A stretch of DNA of 40,952 nt from Amphimedon queenslandica (lineage: Eukaryota > Porifera > Demospongiae > Haplosclerida > Niphatidae), in NCBI RefSeq assembly GCF_000090795.2, contig NW_003546541.1, positions 56,940 through 97,891 of the forward strand, given 5' to 3'. The notes beneath the pieces are model-generated. The model made no database searches and was not told the origin of the DNA. It saw nothing but the letters and a program-made list of their open reading frames with translations. The position numbers were made by a program, and so were the translations under genes. Positions 1-10,009 of the stretch are shown in pieces. Position 1 is the stretch's first letter; each line of letters begins with the position of its first letter.

Positions 1-405
1 TTCCTGGCCTTTCGCCTGAAGAGGTTCTTAAGGTATATTAATGTTTTAAGCTTAAGACTATTATACAACTAAATATAAAATTTCTTCTTATGAAAAAAGG
101 AGGGCTGTCAAAAAAATTAATGAAAGAAACAAATGGGTTGATTTTAATAATAATAATAATTATTAGTTCCATTAATAATTGATAAGAATAATTATTCATA
201 AAAGCAATACAAAAATTTCAACCCTACTTTGCAGAAAATGTTTACCGTAATATTTCAGATATAGGCACATGAGCTTACATCCTCACAAAAAAAAATATGC
301 ACTTATAAGTGTTGGTGCGCTTCAAAGTGAAGGCACACTTCTATTCAAGTCATTTCTATGCACAAAAATAATTAGATATGGGTGTGGCAATGAACAATAA
401 TCATT
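1..405. other. AT-rich gene-free stretch
   Basis: No coding signal is visible. It is AT-rich, with runs of AAT/TAAT between about 150 and 200. At 290-365 there is a segment with TATGCACTTATAAG and GGTGCGCTTC motifs that resembles, in the same orientation, the segment at 2412-2478 (see the direct-repeat entry). Confidence 0.5.
290..365 (+). repeat. TGCGCTTATA-type repeat, copy 1
   Basis: Motif order TATGCACTTATAAG, GGTGCGCTTC, GGCACACTT, CTATTCAAG. The same order, in the same orientation, is seen at 2412-2478. The two copies flank the HIRAN and pogo remnants. This type of motif could be an element end, but element ends should be inverted and these are direct, so they may be two partial copies of one family. 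Confidence 0.4.
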
Positions 406-750
406 ATGGCCACCACCTTTAATTTTTCTAGTGTGATCAGAGGCCATCATGTTTATAAGATTGTTTGGTCTGCAGTCTTAGGTGAGGTGCTAGAAAAAAG
501 ACCCGAGAGAGGAAATGAGCATGACAGATATGCCATCGGAATTGTAAAATGTAGTGAAATCAGTGCACGTTTCTCGAGAATTATCAAGGATATTTTACTA
601 CTTCATACAGCATAAAGGGACAATTACTGCTGAAGTAACTGGTCATAGGAGTTTGGTAAAGGCTTAGAGGTACCTTGTAATTATATCTTGACTGGAACGT
701 CTCGACATATTGAACAAGCTAAGAAAACTTTTAAAAAGAAACACTTATAA
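406..750 (+). pseudogene. HIRAN-domain exon remnant
   Basis: An ATG at 406 opens a frame whose first ~47 residues fit the HIRAN-like module found in many invertebrate repeat-associated and helicase proteins: a VIRGHHVYK start, VWSAVLGEVL, then GNEHDRYAIGIVK. HIRAN domains are thought to recognise DNA ends or stalled forks. The conserved part continues past the first stop (613-615) in two other frames: residues TITAEVTGHR near 620-650, then GLEVPCNYILTG near 665-695, ending with a stop at 748-750. This shows at least two frameshifts. It lies beside a pogo-type transposase on the other strand; whether they once formed one gene or element is unknown. The family assignment is from motif memory. 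Confidence 0.55.
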
Positions 751-795
751 TGTATATCATATATGCATAGGTAATACCTATATTTATTACTACAG

Positions 796-845
796 TATAC
801 ATATATATATATATATATATACATATGTATATATATGTGTAATAC
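796..845. repeat. (TA)n-rich microsatellite
   Basis: Alternating TA with ATAC/ATGT interruptions (ATATATATAT, CATATGTATA). It lies between the HIRAN remnant and the acidic tail of the pogo transposase. Confidence 0.7.
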
Positions 846-939
846 AATATAATTTGTTAGTGATACATATGTATATGTTTCTCGTTTTCTTCCTAGATAC
901 TGGTAATCTTCCTACTGTCCATCTTCAACTTCCTCATCT

Positions 940-2100
940 TCATTCTCCCACACTTGCCATCTTCATGATTTCTTCACTCTCTGCATCATCTTCATCTTCA
1001 CTCTCAACAACTTGCCCACCTTCATTCTCTGTTTCAATTTCTACTTCATCTTCACTCTCTGCATCTTGCCCACCTTCACTTTCCTCCTTGCTACTGAAGC
1101 CTAAAAATTGATCATCACTGTCACTTATTCCTCCATTAACCTGTAATTCTCAATAGAAAATCCTGACTGCCATCAAGCAACCAATATGCCACATGTGAAA
1201 AACCTGACTATTGCATCCTCATTATGTACGAACTCTTCCCATGCCTGAACAACCCATTTTGTCAAAAATACTCTCCGTTCTCCAGCAGTGAACTTTCCAT
1301 GGAGATATTTTTCAAGATTATCATTAACATGTTGTGTAGCAACAGCATTCTTAAATGGTTCTTTAATGCAAACAAACGAAAATAGGAAGTGTTACTCTGA
1401 TGAAGTAACAACTCGGTGTTGTCAGTTTTTTTGAGCCTTGTGTACATCTAGCAAAATGAGTTAGTCTTCCTTAATATTAGGTTTCGAGCTATTTGTTATC
1501 CATTGTTCCGTAATGCTCTCATATCGCCAGGCCTTCGATTGAAAAGTTACAGTAACCCTTTTGTCGTACTGCACTCACTCATGTAATGGTACTCGTTTCA
1601 CTTTACCTCGAAATATAATTAAAGGCTTTACCCTAGATTTACCATCAGCAAAAATAGTTAGCTGTACTGTACACAGACGTTTATCAAGTCCTGAAGAGGT
1701 ACCCACACTGTAGAGGAATTTGTTGTCTCATAAGTTGGTCTGTGGTTGAACGCAAATGGTAGTTGTGTTTGGTTGACATTAGAAACATGGCTGTGCTTAA
1801 ATTTGTCCTCTTGTAATCCATCTGAATCGTTATTGGGTTGCTAAGCTTGGCGAATCTTTTGATGAAAATTATAATTCATTCTTCTTTATCACTTGGTGGT
1901 CTCTGAGCTATATTAGTTGGGCTCCTGAAACTTATTTTGTACCTCTGCTTAAATTGATTGGACCAGCCCTTAGAAAGCTTAAAACTAGAATCAGCTTCAT
2001 CACTTATCAATTTGTTGGCTCTTGTTATAAAACCACCAACCCTTGACTTGAACTCCTCTCCTCCTCAATTCTCTAAACTCTTTATATAGCATCTGTGCCA
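940..2100 (-). pseudogene. pogo/Tigger-type DDE transposase (degenerate)
   Basis: Read on the minus strand from 2100 down, the order is that of a pogo/Tigger (CENP-B-like) transposase. A CENP-B type helix-turn-helix (LYKEFRELRRRGVQVKGWWF) starts near 2089. Then come PTNIAQRPP near 1905, a DDE_1 core segment with CTVQLTIFADG near 1660 (the first catalytic Asp) and RVKPLIIFRGKVKR near 1620, then QYDKRVTVTFQ near 1570. The C-terminal part has FTAGERRVFLTKWVVQAWEEF near 1270 and the CGI motif near 1190. It ends in an acidic, Glu/Ser/Asp-rich tail with two GGQ-VESED-like repeats, stopping at 940. Segments lie in different frames with stops between them, so it is not functional. The enzyme would have bound the element ends and cut at TA sites. 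No convincing terminal inverted repeats were found. Confidence 0.75.
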
Positions 2101-2382
2101 TTGTGGATATTTACCGTTCAGATTGTATTTTACATGACTATATGAATGGAAAATTGTAATTACTTAACTTCAATTTGTGTCACTATTTTCACTTACTGAG
2201 ACCCAATCTTGCTTTTATGTATTGTTTTCTCACTACTAAGCTATCTCAACAAATGTTTAGAATTTATATCAAAATGTTGAAAGGTCTTGTACAGGTTCTT
2301 TCCACATTCCTTGTAAAATTTTGTCTAACAGAGCACTCACAGGTTGATATTTTTCATTATCATGATGAATTTTAAATGCAGA

Positions 2383-2412
2383 CATAAGGTACATTTTGTC
2401 AATTATGGTCAC
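2383..2412. repeat. fragment of GTGACC-end MITE family
   Basis: Thirty bases ending in TTGTCAATTATGGTCAC match the right terminal repeat of the complete copies at 16451-16687 and 27104-27337. No left end is seen nearby, so this is a solo end. Confidence 0.7.
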
Positions 2413-2478
2413 ATATGCGCTTATAGAGGGGTATGCGCTTATAAAAGGAATGCACCTATATTCAAGATTTTATGGAAT
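2412..2478 (+). repeat. TGCGCTTATA-type repeat, copy 2
   Basis: Contains TATGCGCTTATA twice, followed by ATGCACCTATATTCAAG. It resembles 290-365 in the same orientation. It sits directly against the GTGACC MITE fragment. Confidence 0.45.
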
Positions 2479-3310
2479 TTCAGACTATAATATAAATTGA
2501 ATTTTTTTCTTAAAAATAATTATGACACTGTACCGAGTAATGGCCCTGATACACTGCTATGGGTATGATGTAAATTAATTATTGTGATAACTAAGAATCA
2601 GAATTTTCAGCTAGTATTAAATTGAATAACTGTCATCACAATTACAAATTCTAAACTATTGATGACTAGTTTGCTATTGCATTCTTTAATGTTTCTGACT
2701 CATTACAACAAAAGTAAATGAAATTATACATAACTAAGTACACCTTTTGGTTTGGGTTTTTAACTAAAAGCATGAATGCAAGTCTTTAGTATTAAACTCT
2801 TTTCAAAATATTTTAATGATGATGTCACATTTTTAAGAATTGTTTTTTGGCTCACCACACTTTCATAAGCTGGAACTAAGCAGTTGGATTCTCATTCTTT
2901 TATTAAATTTTATCACATTAAAGGAATCAATACTCCATCATTACATTCTGCGAAGTAGTGTTGAAATTTTTATATTAATTTTATGAATAATGATTTTTAT
3001 TAAATAACTTCTCTTATTATTAATTGAACTAATAATAATTACTGATTGAAGTTAACCCTCTTGTTTTTTCCATTTTTCAATATCCATACTTTTTTATTTA
3101 AAAATTTGTTTATTTACTTGTTTCCAAACTTCTTAATTAATATTATAATTATTTTATGATTACATCTACATTATGTTGATTGATCTTAATTTCCACAGTT
3201 TAAACATCCATATTTTAACAAACTTTATCCATAATATTAATTTATGGTTACTTGAGTACTTCGTAAACAAAGCACATCTTGAAATGATAATAAAATTTAT
3301 AGCTATACTA
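2479..3310. other. gene-free AT-rich stretch
   Basis: No domain-like reading frame is visible. The segment 2849-2900 (CACCACACTTTCATAAGC, CAGTTGGATTCTCATTC) resembles 28514-28566, so part of it is a dispersed repeat. The rest is AT-rich with no structure I can name. Confidence 0.45.
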
Positions 3311-3784
3311 TATCCCAGTTCAGTTTGGGATGGAAGTGGAAGCAGCTGCGTGGAATTTGAAAAATGAAGCATTATACTGCTATTCATTGAAGAATGGCGG
3401 CTTTTTTGTTTCACTCTTCAACAGTCTTGCTGTTCTTGATGAGCAGTACAATAGCTGCTGGAGTCAACTAGTTCTCGAAAAGGCCATCATTATCGGGAGA
3501 TCTTCCTCTATTAGCTTGTTAAAACAAGAGTTATCAGTTTGGGCGCTAGACCACATGTGCTAATGTAAACAATGACATTGTAATATGTCATTGCGGTTAG
3601 CTTTGGTATGCCATTGGGTTTATATGGAGAACCTGGTTCTCAGACTTCTCAATGGCTGAGAGGCCCAAGATTTTACAGATTTTGATGGACTTAGGCGACT
3701 AAGAACCTGTGAAAGTTTCATCCTTATCCCACATTTGTATGAAAAGTTTTTCTAGTTTTTCTGTTCCCAATCTCAACTGGGATA
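3311..3784. mobile_element. MITE with TATCCCAGTT ends
   Basis: A 474-bp segment is bounded by 20-bp inverted repeats with 18/20 identity: TATCCCAGTTCAGTTTGGGA at 3311-3330 and its near complement at 3765-3784. A TA dinucleotide flanks each side, fitting a TA target duplication as in Tc1/mariner-type or pogo-type non-autonomous elements. There is no transposase inside; the short reading frames within it look like chance. Its right end touches the next MITE without spacer DNA. Confidence 0.7.
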
Positions 3785-4207
3785 TACCGTAAATCGGGAA
3801 GTTTTCATGCTAGAAATAATTGGCGTGAAATTTTTTCAAGGTGTTTTATTTTCGCTGGTTGACCCATTCACGAAATTTTTTCAATATGAAAATTTTTGGA
3901 AGCGTCATAAACCGCACAAGTGGCTACTAACTCTTGAAGACGATGGACAGCTATTCAATGGAAGTTGCTCGTGACAGTACTAAAACTGACAAAGAGCCTC
4001 TTGGGTGAGAGCTTCAGGCCTTCTTTGGGCTTTTAGAAGACCATAGATACTATGAGAAGACTAAAAGAGCCTCGTGCACACACCGCTGTACGTTAGAATA
4101 ACTCCTGTAATTTATTATTCACTGTAGAAAATATTTTGTGTCAAATTTTCGCGGGTTACTTCATCCGCGAAAATATTTCAACAACAAAAATTTCCTGATC
4201 AACGGTA
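3785..4207 (+). mobile_element. TACCGTAAATCGGGAA MITE, copy 1
   Basis: Starts TACCGTAAATCGGGAA and ends with the near complement (TTTCCTGATCAACGGTA). The interior matches the copy at 13636-14029 in the opposite orientation (shared GGTTGACCCAT, GCTCGTGA, AGAGCCTCGTGC segments). Subterminal CGCGAAAAT / TTCGCGGGT motifs form a second inverted pair. No coding capacity. Confidence 0.85.
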
Positions 4208-4386
4208 GTACAATAATTTATAATTCATATGACGTAAATCAAAAATATCCCATTTTAAAACTATTTAAGGTCACACTATGCCTAATTTTCCACTCATTGC
4301 AGTTGCACCGTCACCACAGTCTATCAGTTATAGTCATTTTTAAAATTCCTGCTTTGTAGGCAACAAGTCAGTTTATCAATCTTCTG

Positions 4387-6072
4387 CACTGTAAAAACAA
4401 AATGGTTAAATTAACCCCAAGTTGCAGGTTACTAAATGCAACCAGGGTAACCTTAATTTTGTTACTGTTAACCGTTTTTCTTCTACACTTAAATTAACTA
4501 TTTGCCTTTAACCATGAATTTAAGGTTAATTTAACCAAGAAATGATGTGGTTAATGCTTTATTTTCGCATGACTGTCATTAAATTAACTCCCTTAACTGT
4601 AATATTGACAATAAAAATAAATTGAAAATAACGAAAAAAGTTAAAATAACATGGGTTGACATGAAATGAACAACAAAATACAACTAGTGAAAGTAATTAC
4701 TGACCTATTGAAAAGAACTAATAACGTAAGTAAAAGTAATGGTAGACAAAAAACAAGAAACTAATCATAAAACATTAAAACTTATGATATACTGACTGTT
4801 CCACTGTCACTTCTTTGTATTGTTGTATGGTAAATATAGTTTTTAACAAAATTATAATAAAAATGAAGTCGCATACCATTTCAAAAAAACATCATGAGCT
4901 CCAATAGCTTATCGTCAATAATTCACACTCACAATGTAATGATATTCACTCAATTCCAGCACAATCATTTGCTTCTTTTCTTATCCTGTAATTTGGTCTT
5001 TCTAACCCTAAAATAAACATATGTAATGTAGAGATAAAATTTATTTCTTTGTTCACAAATGTACCACTTTCACACACTCACAAAAATTGTATTGTTGAGT
5101 CCAGTCAAGGCGGAATCAGCTGTTGCGCATAAAATGATAATAAAGTATAATCTCGATTGCATTCAAGATGAACTCAATTGTTACACATAATTAAAATGAT
5201 ATTTCGAATAAAGTGGTAATTACTAACTTGTAAAGCCTAATGAGGTTTGGTTGACCTGCAAATAAATTGACTATAAAATTTAGAAATGGTTGCAAAAATT
5301 CGTGATCAAAACCTGCGTTCTTTTCTTAAAACAAAAAGAAATTATATAAAAAGAGCCTGACTCTGATCCCAAGATTCAGACTGTCCTGGCTAGGAGCCAG
5401 GACAGTCTGAAACTTGGGATCAGAGTCATATGACTTCAACATCACTGGATTCAGGCACAGTCAGCCTTAGGCTGTCTGCCAAAATCAGTTACTTAGACAA
5501 AACATTTGATAGCCAATGTTATATATGCAGATACTGAGTAGTTGTGTTACCATAAAACAAGCAAGCACTTATGTACTTTTTTCAAGCATAAATGTTTACA
5601 CATAAAGTAATGTCTGTGGCTCAGCTGTTTGTATATAAATGTTTGAAAAGAATTAGCAATGTTTGCCTCACATATTTAAAAATTGCCTTGCATATTCAAA
5701 GACAGGAACAGTACTAATAAAACAGCAAAATCAAAGTCAATAATGGTGGGCAAATGGCAAAAAAGGCTGCAGCTGCAACTGCCAAGTAGCCCAATGCACT
5801 GCTGTTCTAAGGAAGCTTAGTGTCGGTAACCATATGCTACAGTTAATAAAATTACTGTCATGGTTAAGTTAACCTTTATGACATAGTTACTTCACAACTG
5901 ACATTAGTTAATACCACTTTAAAAGATGTAAAATGACTTAATTTGGTGAAAATTACTCATTAGATCTAAAATAGCCTAACAGTAGTTAAGATACCAAAAA
6001 ATGGTTACATTGACTATAAAATTTAGTAGCGAAAGTTAAGAAACCTGGGTTATTTTAATTTTTTTTACAGTG
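4387..6072. mobile_element. non-autonomous CACTG...CAGTG element
   Basis: The left end CACTGTAAAAAC and the right end TTTTTTACAGTG are inverted repeats. Both subterminal zones are full of TTAACC/GGTTAA words in both orientations, over roughly 4400-4570 and 5830-6060. CACTG ends with short dispersed subterminal repeats are typical of CACTA/EnSpm elements. No transposase is visible in the 1,686 bp, so it would depend on one encoded elsewhere. The flanks share only TG on both sides; a clean 3-bp duplication is not seen. A long hairpin lies near the centre. Confidence 0.65.
5358..5428. repeat. near-perfect 34-bp-arm hairpin
   Basis: Arms 5358-5391 and 5395-5428 are complementary over 34 bases with one mismatch, around the 3-base loop AGG. 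The arms begin TGACTCTGATCCCAAG. It lies in the interior of the CACTG-ended element. Confidence 0.9.
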
Positions 6073-6109
6073 TGACTTATATTTTGCATGTATCATTTTC
6101 TTTGTAGAA

Positions 6110-6185
6110 TGAGTAGATCACCAAGCCCAGATCTTGCTCAAAGACGAAAAGTGGATGATGCCGAAGATCTCATTCTGTGTTCTTG
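6110..6185 (+). other. short coding-like stretch, possible exon start
   Basis: After TTTCTTTGTAG, which looks like a splice acceptor, a frame with ATG at 6111 reads about 25 residues, beginning MSRSPSPDLAQRRKVDD, before a TGA at about 6184. The Ser-Pro and basic/acidic composition is protein-like. I do not recognise a family. It runs into the GC-rich minisatellite and may belong to a gene broken by the DIRS insertion 370 bp downstream. Confidence 0.3.
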
Positions 6186-6450
6186 AGGAGATCTGGCTGC
6201 AATCCCTCATGGAGGAGCTCCGGCAATCCCTCCTGGGGGCTCCGGCAATCTCTCTTGGGGGCTCCGGCAATCCCTCCTAGAGGGGGTCCCACTATCCCTC
6301 CTGGAAGGGCTCTGGCTGTCCATCCTGTAGGGGCTCTGGCAGGTCCTCCTGCAAGTGCACCCATATCTCTCTTGCAGGGGATCTGGCAGTCACACCATGA
6401 GGGCCTCTGGCAGCCACTCCTTGCGGGGCCCCTTCTGCAATTTGTCCTGC
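6186..6450. repeat. degenerate ~30-bp GC-rich minisatellite
   Basis: About eight diverged units built on GGGGCTCCGGCAATCCCTCCT. The GC content is far above the surroundings. In one frame it would encode GGAPAIPPGG-like repeats, so it may be a Pro/Gly-rich repeat exon, but frames open on both strands are expected of any such repeat. The reading frames here are therefore not called as genes. Confidence 0.75.
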
Positions 6451-6630
6451 CCTAGCACTGCCTTTGCTGCACCAGCAAAGGCAGCTGATAATCACCTAAT
6501 TGAGGGCATAAAATTGCCAGATTGTAAATCTTTACTATGATGTACTATATAATTACAGAAAGGCTAAGGCCATGAAGGGGCTGAATGCTATTCTGGATTA
6601 TATGAGGAAGGGGAAGTCAAACATATCAAT

Positions 6631-6757
6631 GGTGTTTGGCCTAGTTTTCTAAATTTCAGTTAGTTTGTAGTAGTAATTAGAAAGTTTATGGTACCTCACT
6701 CCACCTATGGGTGGGGCACTTACTTCCTATATAAGCCCTGACCTGGTGAGACCACAT
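6631..6757 (-). repeat. DIRS inverted terminal repeat, 3' copy
   Basis: Starts GGTGTTTGGCCTAG and contains CACCTATGGGTGGGGC. It pairs with 13006-13132 with scattered mismatches. It lies at the 3' end of the minus-strand coding order. Confidence 0.9.
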
Positions 6758-6888
6758 AGCCTTTTAATAACATTTGATAATTAATCTTGGTATCAAACTA
6801 CTCAAACAAAGTGAAGTCTTGCATAACAATACTTTATATTATTGGGTGGGATGGGTGGGAGACCATTGCTATGGTCGACTTCAACTAC

Positions 6889-6975
6889 ATCATATAAGCC
6901 AGAATAGCATTCAGCAGCTTCACGGCCATAGCCATTCTGTAATTATATTTCAGAAGGCTCAGTCTCACACATCAA
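6889..6975 (-). repeat. DIRS internal complementary region
   Basis: The reverse complement of 6889-6941 matches the outer low end 6554-6607 (GCTGAATGCTATTCTGG shared). The reverse complement of 6935-6975 matches the outer high end 13133-13171 (CTGAAATATA and CTCAGTC words). The two halves overlap at TTCTGTA (6935-6941), the complement of the TACAGAA at both termini. This is the expected layout of a DIRS internal complementary region next to the recombinase gene. Confidence 0.85.
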
Positions 6976-6999
6976 TTGTGTTGTTTGTAGTTTTTAGGA

Positions 7000-7990
7000 T
7001 TGATTTTGCAAAGGCTGTGTCTTGTACAGGCTTATAATAGAATTATTGAAAAGAGAATTCTGTGTTCTAGTCCACTGCACTTAGGATATTCTCAGGTGTG
7101 ATTCCTTGCATAGCAGCTGCTGATGTACTAGCACTCTTAACAGAGTGAGCTATGAATACCCTGGTGTCTATTCTAGCTAATTTCATGACTTGCTTTAGCA
7201 AACTAGCAATGGTGGATGATGTGACTGGGTAATATGGTTTCATAAACGAGATGAACAATTGATCGTTGTTCCCTCTTAATTCCCTTGTCCTCTCATATAG
7301 TGTGTCAGTGACTTCATTGGACAAAGTCGTTCATTTTCAATGAACCTTTGGAAGAAATTTTTTCAGTTTCTACCAGGTTATTATTGTTTAGCCAGGGCTG
7401 TTGGTGTAAACACAGCACCCTCTGAAGTATTTCTGTATCCTTTCAGATTCAGCTGTGATATGTCAGCTAAACCAGATGGGTGTGTTAATGCCAGTAACAT
7501 GACAGTACGTAAGGATAACTCTTTTAATGACAAGTTCTGATCCAGCTAATGCCCGCGGATGTGGTGTAGCACCACACTTTCATCCCATGTACATTGGTAC
7601 CTGGTAGGGAGGGGGTGATTGAAACGCCCCTTTTAGTAGTCTGCAGACCATTGGATGTTGGCCAATAGAGACCCTCTCAATGGGGATGTGCATGGATGCA
7701 ATGGCTAATCTGTAGGCCTTTAAGGGTCTGTACTGATACCCTTCCTTGTGCGAAGAAATTGACCACATATTCTATAGGTCCTAAAATTGGATCACATTGC
7801 CTATTAGTGCACCAGGTGATCCACTTCTTGCGAAGTGAGTCATAAGACTGCGAGGCCTTCTGTCTCCATGAGACAGGACGTGGTCTGAAGCCTCTAATGA
7901 AACTTTCTGATCTGCCTGAGATAGGCCACACGGCTAGGAATGGAGTTAGATACAGATGATCCTCATTTATTGCCACTCATTGAGGATCTA
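7000..7990 (-). pseudogene. DIRS tyrosine recombinase (degenerate)
   Basis: Read from 7976 down. An N-terminal core-binding segment has SYDSLRKKWITWC (near 7830) and the FFAQG stretch. Then come SIGQHPMVCRLLKGAFQSPPP (7660-7600) in another frame and a catalytic part with RTRELRGNNDQLFISF near 7270. The C-terminal motif FIAHSVKSASTSAA lies near 7140-7100. In this family the His and Arg of the HxxR box are catalytic; here the residue after HSV is Lys, not Arg, so the enzyme is likely dead even apart from the frameshifts. It would have joined the circular DNA copy to the target. Confidence 0.75.
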
Positions 7991-8194
7991 TTGTCTGTGG
8001 TTTGGAGACTAGCAGGCTTAGTAGCCTGGGATACTATGGCTGTGACGGCAATATTGTAGCAATCAGTATCACTACCTCCAACCTCTGAGACTCCACCATT
8101 GCTAGTACTCTCGGTATGAGGTTCCAAGGGGGGTTGGCATAACCCCTCACTGTTGGAGAAAAGCATCTGTTGCTTCTGTCAGGGGATCTTGTCT

Positions 8195-9620
8195 CTAGCT
8201 GTAGAAGTGGGGTAGTTGATGAGATAGTCGTTTTGCAAATAGATCAATCTCTAGACAGGGAAAGTGCTTTTGGATCTGGTGGAAGATCACCAGATTGAGC
8301 ATCCAGTCAGAGTGATCCTTCATCACTCTTGACTCTCTGTCTGCTGTCTCATTCTCTTTCCCAGGTAGATGCTTGCTGTCAAAAGTAGGTCCCTTTGTAG
8401 GCGCCACATCCACAGCTCTTTTGCCAGTTTGGTACCCTGGTCCGACACTGTATTGCCCAAGTTATTTACGTAAGCTAATGCTGTGTGGTTGTCTAGGAGC
8501 AGAACACTCTTGTTTTTGTGATCCTTTCAGAAGGTTTTGACAGCTAGTGTCACTGCTAGCAGCTCTAGGCAGTTTATGTCCAGTTGTCACTCCTGCTGGG
8601 ACCAAGGATCTCCAGTCTGTGTCTCTTGGCATGATGCTCTCCACCCTCTGAAGGATGCATCCGATTCTATCTGGAGGTCTGGTTGCCTTAAGACCAGACT
8701 CTTCCCATACCAGCTCATCAGCTGGGTGTTCCACCTCTCTAACTCCTTTATGGCAGCTAATGACAGGATGCAAGGAGTGTCGTAATGCTAGTTGCTCTGA
8801 TTCAGTGCTACTGTCAAGTCTCTCTGTAATGCCCTGCAGAATAGCGGGGCTGGAGGAATTGCCTTGAAAGCTGAATTGAATTTTCCAAATAGGCGTGACA
8901 CTTGTCAAGCAGTGGGAGGAACTAGTTGATCTCTGATCATCATGGCTGCCTCTTGTCTTAATTTCTTTATTTTCTGGCTTGGGAGGCATAGCTCTTTTGT
9001 CCTTTGGTCCTTCATCATTTCCAGGAACTTTATCTCTTGCGTTGGTTGTCTTACTGATTTCTTTGGGTGTACCTAGATTCTCCAGGAGGTATATCAGAGC
9101 ATTCATGTGGTCTTGCGCTTTGTCCACTGTCTATGCCAGGACCAGAATGTCATTTATGTATGCCACAAGCCTCACTCCTAGCTTTCTGAACCGAGTTAGC
9201 ACTGGCGTCACTGTCTTGGGAAAGACCCAGGGAGCAGAATACAGGCCAAATGGCAGGCAGTTGAACTTGAAGTCTTGGCTTCCTTTGGAAAAATGTAGGA
9301 ACTGTCTGTGTGACTGGCGAATTGGGATCGTGAAGTATGCATTTTTCAGATGCACTTTTGTCAGCCAGTCCCCTTCCTTTAAAATGTCTTTCAGTGTGGA
9401 GACCCTCCATCTTGAAATGGCAGGGCGGGACATAAGCATTGAGATCGTTCAGTATGATCACTGATCTATTGCACTCATCTTTTATTTGGACTAGAAAGAG
9501 ACTGGAGTAAAACCCCTGGGGATTCTCTCTTGGGAGAATCTCTGAGATCACCCCTTGGGTCAGCATTTTCTAAATTTCCTCGTCCATTAATGTCTTGTCT
9601 GAGGTTAAAGACAGGCCTGA
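8195..9620 (-). pseudogene. DIRS reverse transcriptase and RNase H (main part, degenerate)
   Basis: From 9620 down: [12 protein letters not shown] near 9560, [20 protein letters not shown] near 9520, LNDLNAYVPPCHFKMEGLH, GDWLTKVHLKNAYFTIPI (palm motif A; the usual Asp of KxDLKDAY is replaced by His), LPFGLYSAPWVF near 9245, and YINDILVLA near 9140. YINDI stands where polymerases of this type have YxDD, so a metal-binding Asp is lost. RNase H follows with SDASFRGW near 8660 and NETADRESR near 8340. The DIRS tether SDWMLNLVIF and LEIDLFAKRLSHQLPHFYS (8310-8195) follow. Frameshifts near 9130 and 8460 and a few stops break it. The extreme N-terminus lies beyond the Merlin insertion at 12124-12240. 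Confidence 0.85.
9610..9618. repeat. Merlin target-site duplication, left
   Basis: GACAGGCCT at 9610-9618 matches GATAGGTCT at 12116-12124 at 7 of 9 positions. The two lie at the points where the RT reading is interrupted, and both would read as Arg-Pro followed by an aliphatic residue in the RT frame, as expected for a duplicated target. Confidence 0.65.
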
Positions 9621-9793
9621 TCAATCCCAATATTTGCCACCTTCATGAAACGGCACTCATTCGGTGTGGTCACCACGCCCATTAACTACAATCACTCTGG
9701 TGGGTGTGGCAAAATAAAATGTCTGCCGAAAGAGCAGAAGAAACACCTTGACAAAAGCGGAAAAGAAAACAACTTTTTAGTCACTTAGTGACG
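9619..9793. repeat. Merlin terminal inverted repeat, left
   Basis: Complementary to 11966-12115 with an insertion or two. Contains GGTGTGGTCACCACGCCCA and GGTGGGTGTGGCA words, matched by CACACCCACC on the other side. Confidence 0.85.
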
Positions 9794-10009
9794 AAAGAAG
9801 GCACTTTGAGAAAAACAGAGATCATGCTAGTTCTATGTTTAATATTATGTGTCATAATTTAACTCATGAATTATTACTGAAACAAATAAATTACTCATGA
9901 CAACAATTAGAGTTCTGAAACTAGATACAATTTACTTATTCCTGAATTAATTTTGAATTAATGATCAAAGTCCTCACACTGGGTACTGTTCACTTATGTG
10001 ATGCATTAT

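Noticed and set aside
710..1111. 133-codon plus-strand frame rich in Ser/Ile/Tyr
   Set aside because: Its first half is (TA)n microsatellite translation and its second half is antisense to the acidic tail of the pogo transposase.
6170..6540. Four overlapping open frames on both strands
   Set aside because: All are produced by the GC-rich minisatellite, which lacks stops in several frames. None has a non-repetitive domain.
8462..9464. Long open frames on the plus strand and an out-of-frame part of the 221-codon minus frame
   Set aside because: Shadows of the DIRS RT/RNase H. The family motifs are in the other minus frames.
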